This document shows positions 1 to 11,021 of a DNA stretch of 53,424 nt, in pieces. Every line of letters begins with the position of its first letter. Position 1 is the stretch's first letter. Origin of the DNA: Cerioporus squamosus (Eukaryota; Basidiomycota; Agaricomycetes; Polyporales; Polyporaceae); assembly GCA_022592435.1 (NCBI GenBank), contig JABYQS010000220.1, positions 1 through 53,424 of the forward strand, given 5' to 3'. The notes below the pieces were generated by a model. The model was not told the origin of the DNA. It did no database searches and was given only the letters and a program-made list of their open reading frames with translations. The translations under genes were made by a program, and so were the position numbers.

Positions 1-444
1 TACGCGGTTCTAACGGAGCCACCGACGCTTTCTTGGCTTAGATAGCAACAGTTATATATACGGTTCAATTAAGCTGCTGCAGCATCCCCGACCGAGAGAG
101 ATATGAAAAGATTAACAACAGCGCACCACAATCCAGGACTTCGTATGCGTAGACAGGACACCGATGAACCTTCGAGAATGAGTAACGTGAGACAAACGTT
201 GTATGTATGTCAGCCCACTGTCTGCACAATCAAAGCGTACATGACCGATACAAACACGAATATCATGCAGAAAAGGTGAACCCAACCAACTAGTTGCGCT
301 GGGAACTACCAGAGGGGCGTGATGGCCCAGCGATTGGTTGCTCTCTAGCAAGGGGACGCGACGGCCCAGCGACTGGTTGCTCTCTAGCAGGGAGCCGCGA
401 CGGCCCAGAAACGTTGGTTGAGATAGACGGCGGTGTGGGCGCAG
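1..444. other. Gene-free left edge with a short 39-bp tandem repeat
   Basis: I see no convincing coding region here. About 317-420 holds roughly two and a half copies of a 39-bp unit; the block starting gatggcccag recurs, with small changes, at about 321, 360 and 399. The rest looks like the 3' flank of the minus-strand gene that ends at 445. Confidence 0.5.
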
Positions 445-1462
445 CTACTGCAGGAGCTTCTGCAGCCTCAGCTCGTCCTGGACGAGAACATCAGACATAA
501 GGGCATCAGTGAATAGATTCGAGCAATGCGTACCTTTCGGAGCTTCTTCCGTCTTCTTCGCCTCCCGATCCGACTCCGAATCCGATCCCAACATATTGAC
601 GAAGTTGCGTTTGACTGCAAGTCGCTTCTTCTGCACCGTCAGGATCTCGCGCAGGGTGGCGTGCATGTCGCTCAGACGAGCATCGAGCACTTGAGCAACG
701 GTGAGCTTGGTTGTGGTGGTGCTCATGCGCTGGGTCTGGCGCACGGTCGACGGCCCACCGGCTCTGGCCTTGCCCTTGCTCGGAGCAGGTTCCTCCTCCT
801 CCAGTTTATCGACCTCCTCCTCCTCCTCTTCCTCCTCCTCCTCCCCCTCCTCACCCTTCTCGACATCATCTCCGCCCTGTTGCCTATTCCCTGCCTCCTC
901 CCCGACCGTCTCGTCACCCTCCTCTTCGTCCTCCATACCCTCGCCTTCTGTAGTGTCGCCCGATTCGCCGTACAGGACGTCGTTGAGCAGCCCCTTCTCT
1001 TGGCCATGCTTTCCAGCCCATGCGAAGCCGTCGGGAACGGGCGTGAGGTTGAGTCCGACGGCGACCTTGTACTTCATGCAAGGAGGCGTCTTGGCATGTC
1101 CCAGACGTTCCATTGCTGCAATAACGTCAAAGAGTGCTTCAATGCGATATTGCTCACTTACCTGTTTGATGGCTGCACTTGCGCGCGTCGGTCAGATAAC
1201 AGTACAAACAGCGCAGCGAGTTCCCATTGTGCAGGATGCAGTCGCGCCCTGCCTTAGCACATGAGGTGCATGCCTGTCTGCGAACATCCGACGCGTCCCT
1301 CAGCCACTTTTGCACGTCGGCCAGCTTGTCCAGTCGTACAAGCGCGGGGAAGACGAGAAGATCGATGTTATTGCCATAGGCCTCTTCGACGGCCGCGTTC
1401 AGCATAGGATGGTACGTCTTGGGATCGAGGCGGCTGCGCGCGAGGAGTCGTGGGGCTGGCAT
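445..1462 (-). CDS. Protein with Zn2Cys6-type cysteine cluster and acidic tract, unknown role
   Basis: Two exons join in frame: 1462-1162 and 1115-445. The intron 1161-1116 has a GTAAGT donor and a TTGCAG acceptor, and the product is 323 residues. Residues about 65-97 hold six cysteines spaced CX2CX6CX9CX2CX7C, which fits the fungal binuclear zinc cluster pattern, although those clusters usually sit near the N terminus of regulators. The middle (about residues 150-210) is a long Glu-rich tract encoded by a CTC-rich run near 800-945, followed by a helical, probably coiled-coil tail. The ATG at 1462 is the first in the open frame, but further 5' exons cannot be excluded: the sequence just inside it also contains a possible acceptor (gcgcgcag). 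A DNA-binding role is inference from the cysteine spacing only. The family may be a repeat-associated one in Agaricomycetes. Confidence 0.6.
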
Positions 1463-2635
1463 GAAGAAGGAGGAACCTCGGGATGGGTAAGAAGTACTGA
1501 GCGCCGCCTCTCAATGGGAAGCAAAATAAATATGGCGTTGAGTCGGGCTGCTGCGGCGTCCAGAACAGGCGTCCACTGGCACGGTGCTGTTGCTGACCGT
1601 GCTGCAGCACCGTTCAAACAACGAACCCCGCCTGTCATCCGCCCTACCGCAGCACCATTCGACGGACCAATTCCGTCTGTCGCCTGCGTGCCGCAGCACT
1701 GTTCGAATGTCGTTGCCGCCTGTCGCTGCCGCATCCGCCACTGATGCGGTCACCTGAGCGTGTCGACGACGCGTCGAGTTACGCCGCTACGTGCCCATGT
1801 GACCGTGTCGAGGGCGTGCTCATGCGTCTGCATATGGGACTGTGTATCATTCGGTGTCGCTCTCACCCACGTGGGGTGTCCATTTCTCCCTGTAGGCATG
1901 TCTGCTAACAAACGACATGTGCTCACCAACGAATAGCTACAGAAAACGGGGATAGCGACAGCGTGGCAATGGGTGATAACAATGAATCGTCTCCAATAGG
2001 TATAGTACCATATGTGAATTGAGGCACGATGAGAGCAGGCGCCGGCAGGGGGCAGAATCGTGCTCGCGAGAGTCGGACACGGCGATGGCCATATTGTTCG
2101 AAAGGAGAGAAATGGTCCAAGGAGGAATCGAGGGTGCCTTTGCGCGCAGCAAGCGAGTATTGGGCGAGCACACTATCGAGCCAAGGCTCCAACGGCGGCC
2201 ACAAGGGGGCACAGTGGTTCCATGGACGAACAACCCAACGCAGTGTGGAGCGAAGTCTGAACGTTACGCCGAGGTCGTGTGTGTGGGCCAGGAGTGGCGT
2301 GAACGAGGGGCCAGGCAAGCACACACGACTGGCCTGCACCAGACCCTGCGACGTGCAGGGGCCTGGTAACATCCTAGCCATGACTGAAGGAAACACAGGG
2401 CCAGAGACACGACCAGAACTTGGAGGCGTGTGCCGCTGGCGGTAGGGGGGGAGGAGGAGGAGGAGGATGGGGAGCGGGAAGTAGGGAATTGCATCGAGAC
2501 AACTGGCCCAGGCCAGCACTCAAAATGCGAGGAGAATGATCACACTCGGCCGACAGCCGGTGGAATTCTGAAGCGCAGCCGCGCGCGTGGAGGGAGAGAA
2601 GGGTGGTAAGTATGAGGCGGGCGAAGAGGACTCAC

Positions 2636-2800
2636 TTTCTGGCCGCTCACGTCACAACCGACTCTAGCCCAGTCTTCCAACCTTTCTATCCCATGGTCCT
2701 CCATCCCACTGGCAAGAGCGAAAGTCGTGTTGTAGAAGTCTTGAAGCGTTGAGGATGATTTGGATGTGCGGAGGACGGCGCAAGCGGGACTGGCATGAGG
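2636..2800 (-). CDS. Isolated coding exon fragment, unknown protein
   Basis: The minus strand reads an open, protein-like frame that includes LQDFYNTTFALASGMEDHG and IERLEDWARVGCDVSGQK, then stops exactly at a GTGAGT donor (2635-2630). The composition and the clean donor argue for a real exon. I could not find a matching downstream exon or a start codon, so the gene is either broken or split by an insertion. One possibility is that it belongs with the cysteine-cluster gene further left on the same strand; that is speculation. Confidence 0.35.
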
Positions 2801-2810
2801 CGGGAGGCAG

Positions 2811-2990
2811 TTGCAGGTGAGAGCACAAGGAGTGCTGGACTTCGACGAATTTCGAGGCGCGGGCGCTTACCCGCTGGACACGCTCATTCGCAATTTCGCA
2901 TCCAGGGCGTTAACGCCTCTGTCCCACAGTCTGCCTTCTTCAGCTTCTCATCGCGACCTGCTGGCACAGTGGCACTCCCCCTTCGCGTCG
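2811..2990 (+). CDS. Isolated coding exon fragment, unknown protein
   Basis: The plus strand reads a frame containing GVLDFDEFRGAGAYPLDTLI and ending in LLAQWHSPFAS at a GTAAGT donor (2991). No partner exons are recognisable: the next open plus-strand segment, at about 3200-3318, cannot be joined with confidence. It could be the 5' part of a decayed gene divergent from the minus-strand fragment at 2636-2800. Confidence 0.25.
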
Positions 2991-3490
2991 GTAAGTCCCT
3001 CATACCACTCCCCGAGCTCTCCGCTATACCGATTTCTCCCTCTCTCAGCCATCCTCTCCCTCTGGCTCTCTTCTTCTGGCAACAACGTCTGCTGGTAGTT
3101 GAACGGGGATAACCCCGTTCCTCGAAGCACACAGACGTACGCTTCCGGTGGAAACGAGGCATAGTCTCGGGACCACGGAAGCTCCTCCGGACGACAAGAA
3201 GACGGGCGCGGCAAGAAGATCGTGCTCAAGACGTCGCAAGGCCCACAGTTGGACGTATCGCAGGGCATCAAGACCCAACAGGACGACGTGGACGGCCGCA
3301 CCGCTTGCGGTATCTAGCTGTATGTCCGGCTCGAGAGTCCTATGCGCCTGGATGCTCACCCAATTCACGCAGTCTCCCTCGTTAAAACCGACGCCCACCG
3401 ATTCACCTCGTGTGCTCTCAGCGAAACCAGTACGTGCTTGATGCTGTTTCTTGCGACTCGGCTAACACGTAGACTTCTCAGTTGGACACA

Positions 3491-5869
3491 ATGGCCACGC
3501 CAACCACACCGACTACACCGTCCTCCGTTGGAGACCCTATCACCTCTGTGCCGCCATCTACTCGCTCTCCGTCTCCCGCAGGCGATGACTCCGGACCGCC
3601 TGCCGGCCAGCCTATACTGAAGAAGACCAAGACTGGCAATCGTGAGTGTCCGTCCAGGTTCTTCTATGTTTCCGTCGCTCACCTTTCTGCAGCTCGTCTA
3701 GGGAGCGTGGACACGGAGCACGGTATTGTCGCTGGTCCTGGATTCAGCGAGGAGTCCACTTTCACGACACCCAATGCTGATTATGTGCCCAAGTTCGCTG
3801 TGGCGCGCAGTGAAATTACAACGTATGCCGATGGACGATGGGGTTGCCACGAATATTCACGGTGGCCTCAGCAATTCAGCCGTGACGCCTTCTATCTCGT
3901 CTGCATCCCTCGCCACCCTTCCCAAGATGTGAGAGGTCCTTCGCCCATTCTGTGGCGGACTATCACAGCATCCGACTGGAAGCTTGACAAGAATTGTGGG
4001 ATCCCTGGAGTGGGAAGGCTGGCAGCCAACGTCGCAGCCCAGCTCAACTTCGCCGCCGTGGATGCGTTTGCGGAATATCACATGATGGATTCTGTTCCAC
4101 CCGAGTACCAGAGGACGGCCAGCTTCTTGATGCTCTGCGTACGCCACACGCTGGACCGCATGCGCGGGTTACCGGCTCCGTCGGGAGTCATCATCTCCCT
4201 CGCTGCTCATATACAGCGACTGACTTTGGAATTCTGGGGGCTGCTCAAATGGCTCCAAGATGTGTACCACGTCGTCAAGGATGGGGAAGACTACCGGACG
4301 CGGCCTTGGGACGTGCTCGGCGCACAGACCCCCGATCTGAGCGATGCTCTGGTATTGCATCGGGCCGGCATACCTGTCTGGTTCCAGCAACGCATCCGCC
4401 ATGACCTCGTGGTGTATCAAGTGGTGGAGGCGCGAACGTTGCCAGACGATTTCTCTCAAGTCCCGTCCTATCCTCGGTTGGTCCTCGCCAAGCGGGATCT
4501 CTCCGGTGCGCTCAACATGCCAGGAGAGTGGCGTCGGGCAATGGATGCCGTGGTTCGGAGGCAGCTGCTCATCTCGCGGTTGCCTGAACTGCTGAATGAT
4601 GGTGATCAGGATGGTCCGCCGACGAAACGGCTCCGTGAGGGCGCCATGTTTGTCGGCGAGGGCAACTCGTCGCTAGGCCCTGCGGCCCCAGTGTTCTTCC
4701 TCCAGGGCGACAGTGATGCAAAGTCAGTCGGCCACTCCTTGCCCGCGCAGCCGGTGGCAAGTTCATCCCGCCAGACCTCCACTCCCACCCAGCCTTCCCG
4801 ACGCGCGAGGGCGCGAGCCAAAAAGCACGCCTTGGCGGCGTCCACCGGGGTGGACCTGCCTCCTCCTCCTCCGCAGAACCTCATCCCCGCTCGGCAGTGG
4901 TACGCGTTCGAGCATGCGCAAGAATACGGAGTCTGGGCACGCGCCCTGGCGGCAGTCAGTCCTCTGCCGCAACCGCGCAGCTCCGTCAAGTATTACTTCG
5001 CCCCGCCATGGATGCTAGACACCCTCCAGGGCTATCCCGCCGACCCCAAGACCTCGCGATACTTGCACCAGTGGATCTCGATTCGGATCTTTTGTCGCAT
5101 GCGCCTTTTCGATCAGACCATCGACGGCCGCCCTTTGACTATCGCCGAGTGGCGCGACGCGCTGTGGGGCGACTACAACACAAATGAGACAGGTCTAGGT
5201 GCCCCCCCCGGCGTCGCGCCTCGTGAAGCAACGCGCCATTCCCTCCGCGCGAACATCCGTCGTCTTTTTGGGAAGGTCAATGCGCTCCCGTCGTATCACG
5301 TGGGTGTTCGGGCCGAGCTCGGAGAAACTGTTGTCACCAGCGAGATGGCGGCCACAGACATGGAGGTTCGGCAACGCGCAGTTTGGGAGGCCTGCGAGAC
5401 AAATTGGCGTTGCGAGCTGCTTGCGCTGGACGCACTAATGGTCGGCACGAATGATTGGCCTCAGTTGGAGCGATGGGTGCGAGAGTCGGATGTGTCCCAG
5501 GTTTGGGGCCCGGGAACGTCTGGAATGGACGTTGTGCCGGCTCCACATGGCCCTTACGTCGACTGCTGGAAGCAACCTGGGGAGGTAGATTGGCAGAGTT
5601 GTCGCCCTCACCTGGCTGCATTTATCGCAGTGCTCGCTCGCTGGCCAGGATTTCCGGAGGATTTGCGCGGTGGCGACATCCAGGCGAGGACCTGTGAGGC
5701 AGAAGACCATGCGCGACTCTGCGGCGCCGCCATCGACTTCTACATTTCGTGTTTCGTCTCCCGATTTGGACGGCTGCCCATTGCCCCGGTGCGTCCCCCT
5801 CTAGATGTAGGTGGAGTCCTGCCATCACCCTCTCCGGCAGACGCCCCTGGCGACTGTGTCACGAACTAG
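3491..5869 (+). CDS. Large protein of unknown function
   Basis: A long uninterrupted frame encodes 792 residues from the ATG at 3491 (a TTG nine bases upstream is in frame but would not be a normal start in a fungus). An intron, 3430-3480 (GTACGT...CTTCTCAG), lies just upstream and probably splits the 5' leader. A second perfect intron, 3642-3692 (GTGAGT...CTGCAG), is 51 nt, has no stop and keeps the frame; if spliced the protein is 775 residues. The N-terminal 60 residues are Pro/Thr/Ser-rich. The middle (about 380-470) is basic and low-complexity with a short proline run, and may hold a nuclear localisation signal. The flanking blocks are Trp- and aromatic-rich and look globular. I see no catalytic motif. 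The next gene starts 294 bp downstream on the same strand. Probably a lineage-specific family. Confidence 0.75.
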   Translation: MATPTTPTTPSSVGDPITSVPPSTRSPSPAGDDSGPPAGQPILKKTKTGNRECPSRFFYVSVAHLSAARLGSVDTEHGIVAGPGFSEESTFTTPNADYVPKFAVARSEITTYADGRWGCHEYSRWPQQFSRDAFYLVCIPRHPSQDVRGPSPILWRTITASDWKLDKNCGIPGVGRLAANVAAQLNFAAVDAFAEYHMMDSVPPEYQRTASFLMLCVRHTLDRMRGLPAPSGVIISLAAHIQRLTLEFWGLLKWLQDVYHVVKDGEDYRTRPWDVLGAQTPDLSDALVLHRAGIPVWFQQRIRHDLVVYQVVEARTLPDDFSQVPSYPRLVLAKRDLSGALNMPGEWRRAMDAVVRRQLLISRLPELLNDGDQDGPPTKRLREGAMFVGEGNSSLGPAAPVFFLQGDSDAKSVGHSLPAQPVASSSRQTSTPTQPSRRARARAKKHALAASTGVDLPPPPPQNLIPARQWYAFEHAQEYGVWARALAAVSPLPQPRSSVKYYFAPPWMLDTLQGYPADPKTSRYLHQWISIRIFCRMRLFDQTIDGRPLTIAEWRDALWGDYNTNETGLGAPPGVAPREATRHSLRANIRRLFGKVNALPSYHVGVRAELGETVVTSEMAATDMEVRQRAVWEACETNWRCELLALDALMVGTNDWPQLERWVRESDVSQVWGPGTSGMDVVPAPHGPYVDCWKQPGEVDWQSCRPHLAAFIAVLARWPGFPEDLRGGDIQARTCEAEDHARLCGAAIDFYISCFVSRFGRLPIAPVRPPLDVGGVLPSPSPADAPGDCVTN

Positions 5870-6162
5870 AAACAAGAGTCCCTGTCGTTCTATCATCATG
5901 TATCTCGTAGTGTATCATAACCATCTCGCTTCCTCCTCGCAACCCTATTTCTTTCTCCTTGGAATTTCCAGTCCAAGTCTAATCTAAGATCTTGGTCCTC
6001 GGCCTCTCAAGGCAGCGTGACGGCTTCGAAGACAAGCCACGAAACCTTGGAAGTCCCGCACACTTGGGCACTCTTCCCCGCGCCTTGTCTCCTGCGTCAG
6101 ACCTCCTACGCTGCATCCTCTCAGCGTCTCCAAGCTTTCCCTGCCTCAGCCGTTCCCCTGTA

Positions 6163-9100
6163 ATGGCGCCGCGAACGTGGCGTCTGCAGGAGTACACGCT
6201 GTTGGTGGCGCTCTGCGAAACCGAGGAAGGACGTCAGCTTCTGGCGAGAGCGACCGACTCCCACAAGGACCCATGGTGGGTAGACTGTCGGAACTACTGG
6301 ACGCGCAAGTACAACGACGAGTTCCCAGGGTGCTTCCCCGCCGAGACGGAAGAAGAGTTCGAGCAGCGCAAGAAGCTCCAGCCCCGCGCGAAGACGCTGG
6401 TGCGCTTTCCAGAGGAGACAGAGTTGGAGAGAGCAGACCGTTTGGAGAAAGTCCGCGACGTGAGTAGCTTGAACGCCATTCGCCGTGATCGCGCATCTGA
6501 AGTGTTCTATCCGCAGCGCATAGGCACCTTTCTCAAAGGCCTCAGTCCCAATCGCACGCCTCGCACGCAGAAGGCGAAGGACAAGAAGAAGAAGGACAAC
6601 AGAACTACGGCGCGTTCTTCTTCAATTCCCGTTCCCGCGGCCGTCTCCGCACCATCAGCATGCACCAACGCCACTTCGCCGTCGTCGGTCTCTCCGCTCC
6701 AGCCTGCTCCCGCCGCAAATGTCCTCGAACCATCGAGTGAACGTGAATATGCAGCCGTTCAGGACCTCGAGCAGTTTGCTCGCGCCGCCAAACGGCTCGA
6801 GCATGCCATCCACGATCTAGCCGTGTGTCCCTCGGTGTCCAGAGAGGAGTGAGTGCACGAAGCAATGCCCAGGTGTGCGACCTTCACTCAATATTTCTCT
6901 CCAGCAAACTCCAGATCATGATATCGTTGTTCAAGCGGGTAGCTGTCTCTGTCGCGCAGAGTACTGGATGGGTGGGATGGTTCCCAATTGGAGGTGTGGA
7001 CGAGTACGAGAGGATCGTGTTCGAGCAGTAAGTCGTGCCTCACTGTGCGTTGAACTCTTTGCTGATGGTTCACAGTCCGTGCACTGCGTTCTCATCCGAC
7101 GGTCTCAGCTTCGAGAGCTACTTGGCGAGGCAACTCGGTTGGTCTGTCGACCGTCTCTCGTGCACGTTTGACAACTTCACCCGCGGCCTCTATGATCGTA
7201 AGTGGGCTATCATCGGAATGTGTGGTCCCTTGCTGACCCCGCGTAGCTCCCCAATCAACGCCCCCCGAGTCGACTTGTGCGCTCTCTCCTGCTCAAATGC
7301 CGAGCGCCACCTTCGTGGCACCTAGGAAGGTTGCTTCGCCTGTGCCCGAAGTCGACTCGGACAGCTGGAACGTCGTGACCCCACCTCGGCTAAGTCGGCT
7401 TCCGCGCTCCGCGAGTGCGACACTGGCCCCCCACTCTGCGCCTCTCGCCATGCACGCTCTGCCTGCTCCAGAGGCCCAGTCACCTTCTCCCCTTGTCGCA
7501 GCACCCTCTACCCAGAAGCAGACCAGCGACGCCAGTCGCGAGCCCGCACCCACGCCCGCCCTCGACGAGCCGGCGACAGATTGCGTGAAGGAGGGGCAGG
7601 AACTTCCAGGGGCACTGCTCGTCGATCCTCCCGACGAGGTCCGTGTTGTAGATATTTGGCTGCACGCTCACGCTGACACTGTGTCAGTCTCCTACCATCT
7701 TCCAGGCTAACGAGCGTGAGGACCGCCGGTCCCCGCTGACTCAGGTCAGTACCAGTGATTCCTCAACAATTCTGGTGCTAATGTGGCGTAAAGCAAATGA
7801 TGGACATGGTCGACAAGTTGCCTAAGAAATCCGGTCTAGGCAAACGAAGTCGTCGCCCGACCACCACAGCGCCACGACGCGTGCCCAAGACTCCTACCCC
7901 GCCGGCAAAAAAAGCCCCGCAGGCTTTCCCTGTATGTCCAGCTCCCGCCCATGCCGAACGTGTCACTCTAACTGACCAATAACAGATGAACTTCAGCCGT
8001 CTGCACCAATCTTCTCCCACACCGGACACCCCATCCCCCTTGTCTGGCAAGAAGGATGCTGAGATCGTCGTCAAGATCGAGCCGGGCACTTTCCCGCCCG
8101 ACGACAACGCTCGCGTGATGCCCCAATCCCTTCGTGCGCCCAGCGTCATCTCCCTCTCGAGCGACTCGGAGGTGGAGTCGCCGGTCAAGTCCCAAGCCAC
8201 AACCGCAAACTCCGGGCGTCCTCCGAGCGTCATCTCGCTCTCGAGCGACTCGGAAGACGAGTCTCCGCCTAAGAAGATGCGCAAACCTACGCTCATCGGC
8301 CCATCCCAATCAGACGACGCCGCCACTTCGCTGATTGAACTTTCGACTTCTGTCCGCGCTGTGCGCACCCTAGCGGATACCATCACGTCCCCTACCGCCA
8401 GCGACTTCGCTTCCAACTCGAGCAATAAGGAGAACACTCGGGCCGCCCCGCTGACTATCCCTGCCTCTCATCCGAGCGTACTCCTGCATGCACCCATCCC
8501 CGCGGACTCCTCCCTGCCCCAGACGGCGACCGTGCTGACTCCGCGCACAATGGCTCGGATCGCGACGCTCTCGGTGGGCTGGCATGACGGGAAGCCCCCG
8601 ACTTTCCTCGCGGATGTTAACGAGCAGGCCATCGAGGCGATGCGCAAGACCATGGGCCATATCTTGCAGGGCACCGTTGTCGCTCAGCCAATGTCTAGCA
8701 AACAAGCATCCCCAGCTCCGCATACCTCGTGGGTAGAGGGTGAATACCCGCTGCACCTTCCGCGCCTGCTTCCCGAAGGCGCCATGAAGGAGGAGTCCGC
8801 CGACAGCCAGGGCGATGACAGCGAGGGCTCGGACACTTCGGCAGACGCCATGGACGCTGAGGACGAGCAAGGTTCCCCTTCAGTCAAGTCGTCCACCAGC
8901 ACGTCGTCGTCCGACGGCGACTGGCTCATCGAGATGTGGGAAGACACGCCCTTCCCTGGGGTATGGAGCTTTGAAGTCCACCCTTCTCTCCGCGAGCTCC
9001 GCGACGGCCCTCTCCCCAAGTTCCATATGTGCGCGCGCTGGCTGCTCAAGATCGTCATATGGTTCCGAGTGAGTCTGTCTGAACTCATGCGGCATACCTC

Positions 9101-9461
9101 TGCTGACATCTTCCACCAGGTCGATCTACCTCCTGCGGTGAAGATGATCACACTCGACGAAGCAACCTACGACCTGGTGCTCAACCAGTATTTCATCACT
9201 CGCCGCGTCTTCGACACCACCGGCATCCATGAATTCCGACTGTGGAACCGCAGCAGCATGGACTGGAAAGTCTGCCGACCCTACGATAAGATACCCGTGT
9301 CGATTACCGACAACCACACGCTTCTCATCCGGCTTCCCCGTGTCAACAACCCCGTCGGCTTCTCGGAGATTCTCGTCCAGGCCATGGGTCCCTGCACCAA
9401 TGTCGACCATACGCGCTACTCTCCCCACTCTCGCAAGGGCAAGGCCCGCGCGAACGATTAG
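6163..9461 (+). CDS. Multi-exon protein with two tandem SUMO-interacting-type motifs
   Basis: Exons join in frame as 6163-6848, 6905-7027, 7076-7197, 7247-7638, 7706-7744, 7794-7931, 7986-9068 and 9120-9461, giving about 974 residues. Intron sizes are 48-67 nt with GT donors and AG acceptors, several with a CTNAC-like branch site. A further in-frame candidate intron, 6460-6516 (57 nt), would remove 19 residues. The start is the ATG in the context CTGTAATGGCGCC; the open frame upstream of it is not protein-like. The N-terminal 100 residues look globular (WRLQEYTLLVALCETEEG). The centre is Ser/Pro-rich and basic. Just after 7986 come two near-identical motifs, PSVISLSSDSE followed by acidic residues, which is the classic SUMO-interaction pattern of a hydrophobic core plus Ser/acidic tail. 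The last 150 residues are again globular. A nuclear, SUMO-linked role is inference; I do not recognise the family. Confidence 0.7.
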
Positions 9462-10422
9462 GCTACTCGCATTGCTCGCCGCGCACATATACCCATCTCT
9501 ATCCTTCCTCTCTATCTCTACCTCCCGGTTGCCAGGTATATACGCCCTCATACACGTCGCGCACTCTCTTCGTGCTTCCCTTATATTATCCCCGTCAGTC
9601 TCAACTGCCTAGACTCACCGCTCCTGCAGCGCTTTGCGCCGACAGGTTGAATCATTCCTGTCTCGCCAATTCTCTACTCAATCTTGTCTTTTACTCGACT
9701 CCTTCGGCGATCGCGTCACAGGCTCGCAGCAGGCGACCTGTAGATGCTTCGTATACCATCCTTGCGTGACTCTTGCCTTGCGGCCATCGCATATAGTACA
9801 TAAATTCCTATTTAGCTCAGCCGCTCTTTTCTGATGATGCCTAATGGGCGCGTTCGTGTGGGGACTGTTGTGTGTATATCCTTTTGAACTTGTTACACCC
9901 CGCTTACTGACATTAGCACCAGCATGCACTTCCCGACATCGATGGATCGGGGCGCGACGCAATGAACAACGAGGACGACAATATTCGAGGCTAAGCTTCG
10001 AGGTGCAGGACCGATCGGCTTCGAAGGGTGGCGGACAGCTCAGACTGGCAGGAGTACGTGTGGTGCTATTGCGGTCATCCCTAGTTGACGTTTGCAAATA
10101 GTGAACACCGTGGACTTTTGCAGCAGGACGTGGGTTGCCCAAGCGCCCGCCCCATACCTGAGACACAGCCACCACGCGCGACATTGTGCCTAAGGCACCG
10201 AGCACAGCCACCCCACGCGAGTTTGACTCAAGTCCTTGGCACAGCCACTCCAAGATACAGTTTCCGTCTTTCTCGGGCCTGATTAGATTAAGGATATCGG
10301 GCGCCTCAGTGTGCTTAGGGCGAGCTTGCCGCCATCTTGCCTCCCAAGTCTGCTCTTCCTCTCTCACTCTGCGCCTTCGCCAACTACTTGACCAACCCCA
10401 ACGCGATATCGTCTTTCAAGCT
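9462..10422. other. Intergenic stretch, no supported gene
   Basis: The first 150 bp are pyrimidine-rich 3' flank. Around 10140-10260 a short block containing cacagccac recurs three times, imperfectly. Open frames on the minus strand lack splice logic and protein-like composition. I see no gene here. Confidence 0.45.
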
Positions 10423-11021
10423 ATGGCGAACTTTAAGCAGACAGTCACTGGGAAGCAGTGGCTTGTGAGTCCGTGATCGAAGTGCAAACAGTATGTGTCT
10501 GACGTGTGTTCATGTAGATCGCGACGTCCGTTTTCGCCACCACCAACAAGAACAGGTTCTCTATCACTTACGGCGAGTTTCTGGATGTAAGTACAACCGT
10601 GTTCGATGCCTCGCCATATACTCAGAAGGCGCAGATGCTCGAAGGGATGGAGTTCACTCCACACCCGAGGTGGCGTGGGGCAGTCCGACCCCCGCAACGT
10701 TACCAGAGGCTTCCACAAGGCAACTCTGTCCTGGTATACAACCGGGTAGGACAATGTCATTGCTTTTGCGCTAACAGGACTGACTCCCTATAGAGCAATC
10801 GCCCGCTGCACACCAAGATGTCTTACAGAGTGCAGGCGGAGTAAGTCGCCAACGTATGTACATGAGATGTGTCGCTGATTGTCTGCAGGATGAAGCGGCA
10901 GCTACGTGATCGCTACGGCATGAAGCTGGCCCACTTCTTCGTCGATCCTCCCATTGATTGGGAGCACCCAGCCGACCCCAACAACCCCGTTCCGATCCCG
11001 CCGTCGCAGCCCAGGTTCTGA
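10423..11021 (+). CDS. Small HicA-like protein, paralog 1 of 3
   Basis: Five exons give 133 residues: 10423-10464, 10518-10586, 10635-10745, 10794-10840 and 10889-11021. Introns are 48-53 nt. The second intron could end at 10625 (39 nt) or 10634 (48 nt); alignment with paralog 2 favours 10634. The shared layout in all three paralogs is an N-terminal helix-strand block, an aromatic/FTP block followed by a Pro-rich segment, and a C-terminal helix of the form MKRQLRDRYGMKLAHFF. This order (core strand, conserved Phe-Thr-Pro, a His or polar strand, then a final helix ending in Tyr-Gly) resembles the HicA-like mRNA-interferase fold found in small proteins of Agaricomycetes. The comparison is from memory and the activity is unknown. 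It lies in the same orientation as its two paralogs. Confidence 0.65.

Larger units (their letters stand above)
1463..3429. other. Gene fragments and degenerate repeats
   Basis: No complete gene is visible. Near 1600-1735 a motif of the form gcagcac(c/t)(g/a)ttcga recurs about every 45 bp as a degenerate repeat. From 3200 to 3318 one plus-strand frame (begins GRGKKIVLKTSQ, ends TACGI-stop) has coding-like composition but no clear start, and both strands are open over much of 2900-3400. The stretch reads as mobile-element or gene debris. Two better exon-like pieces are listed separately. Confidence 0.4.

Noticed and set aside
1923..2519. Minus-strand frame of about 198 residues
   Set aside because: Composition is not protein-like (Pro/Leu runs from a simple repeat) and no intron structure or homology is visible.
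9678..10367. Minus-strand frame of about 229 residues upstream of the first HicA-like gene
   Set aside because: Low-complexity, basic sequence without splice signals; overlaps a short repeat.
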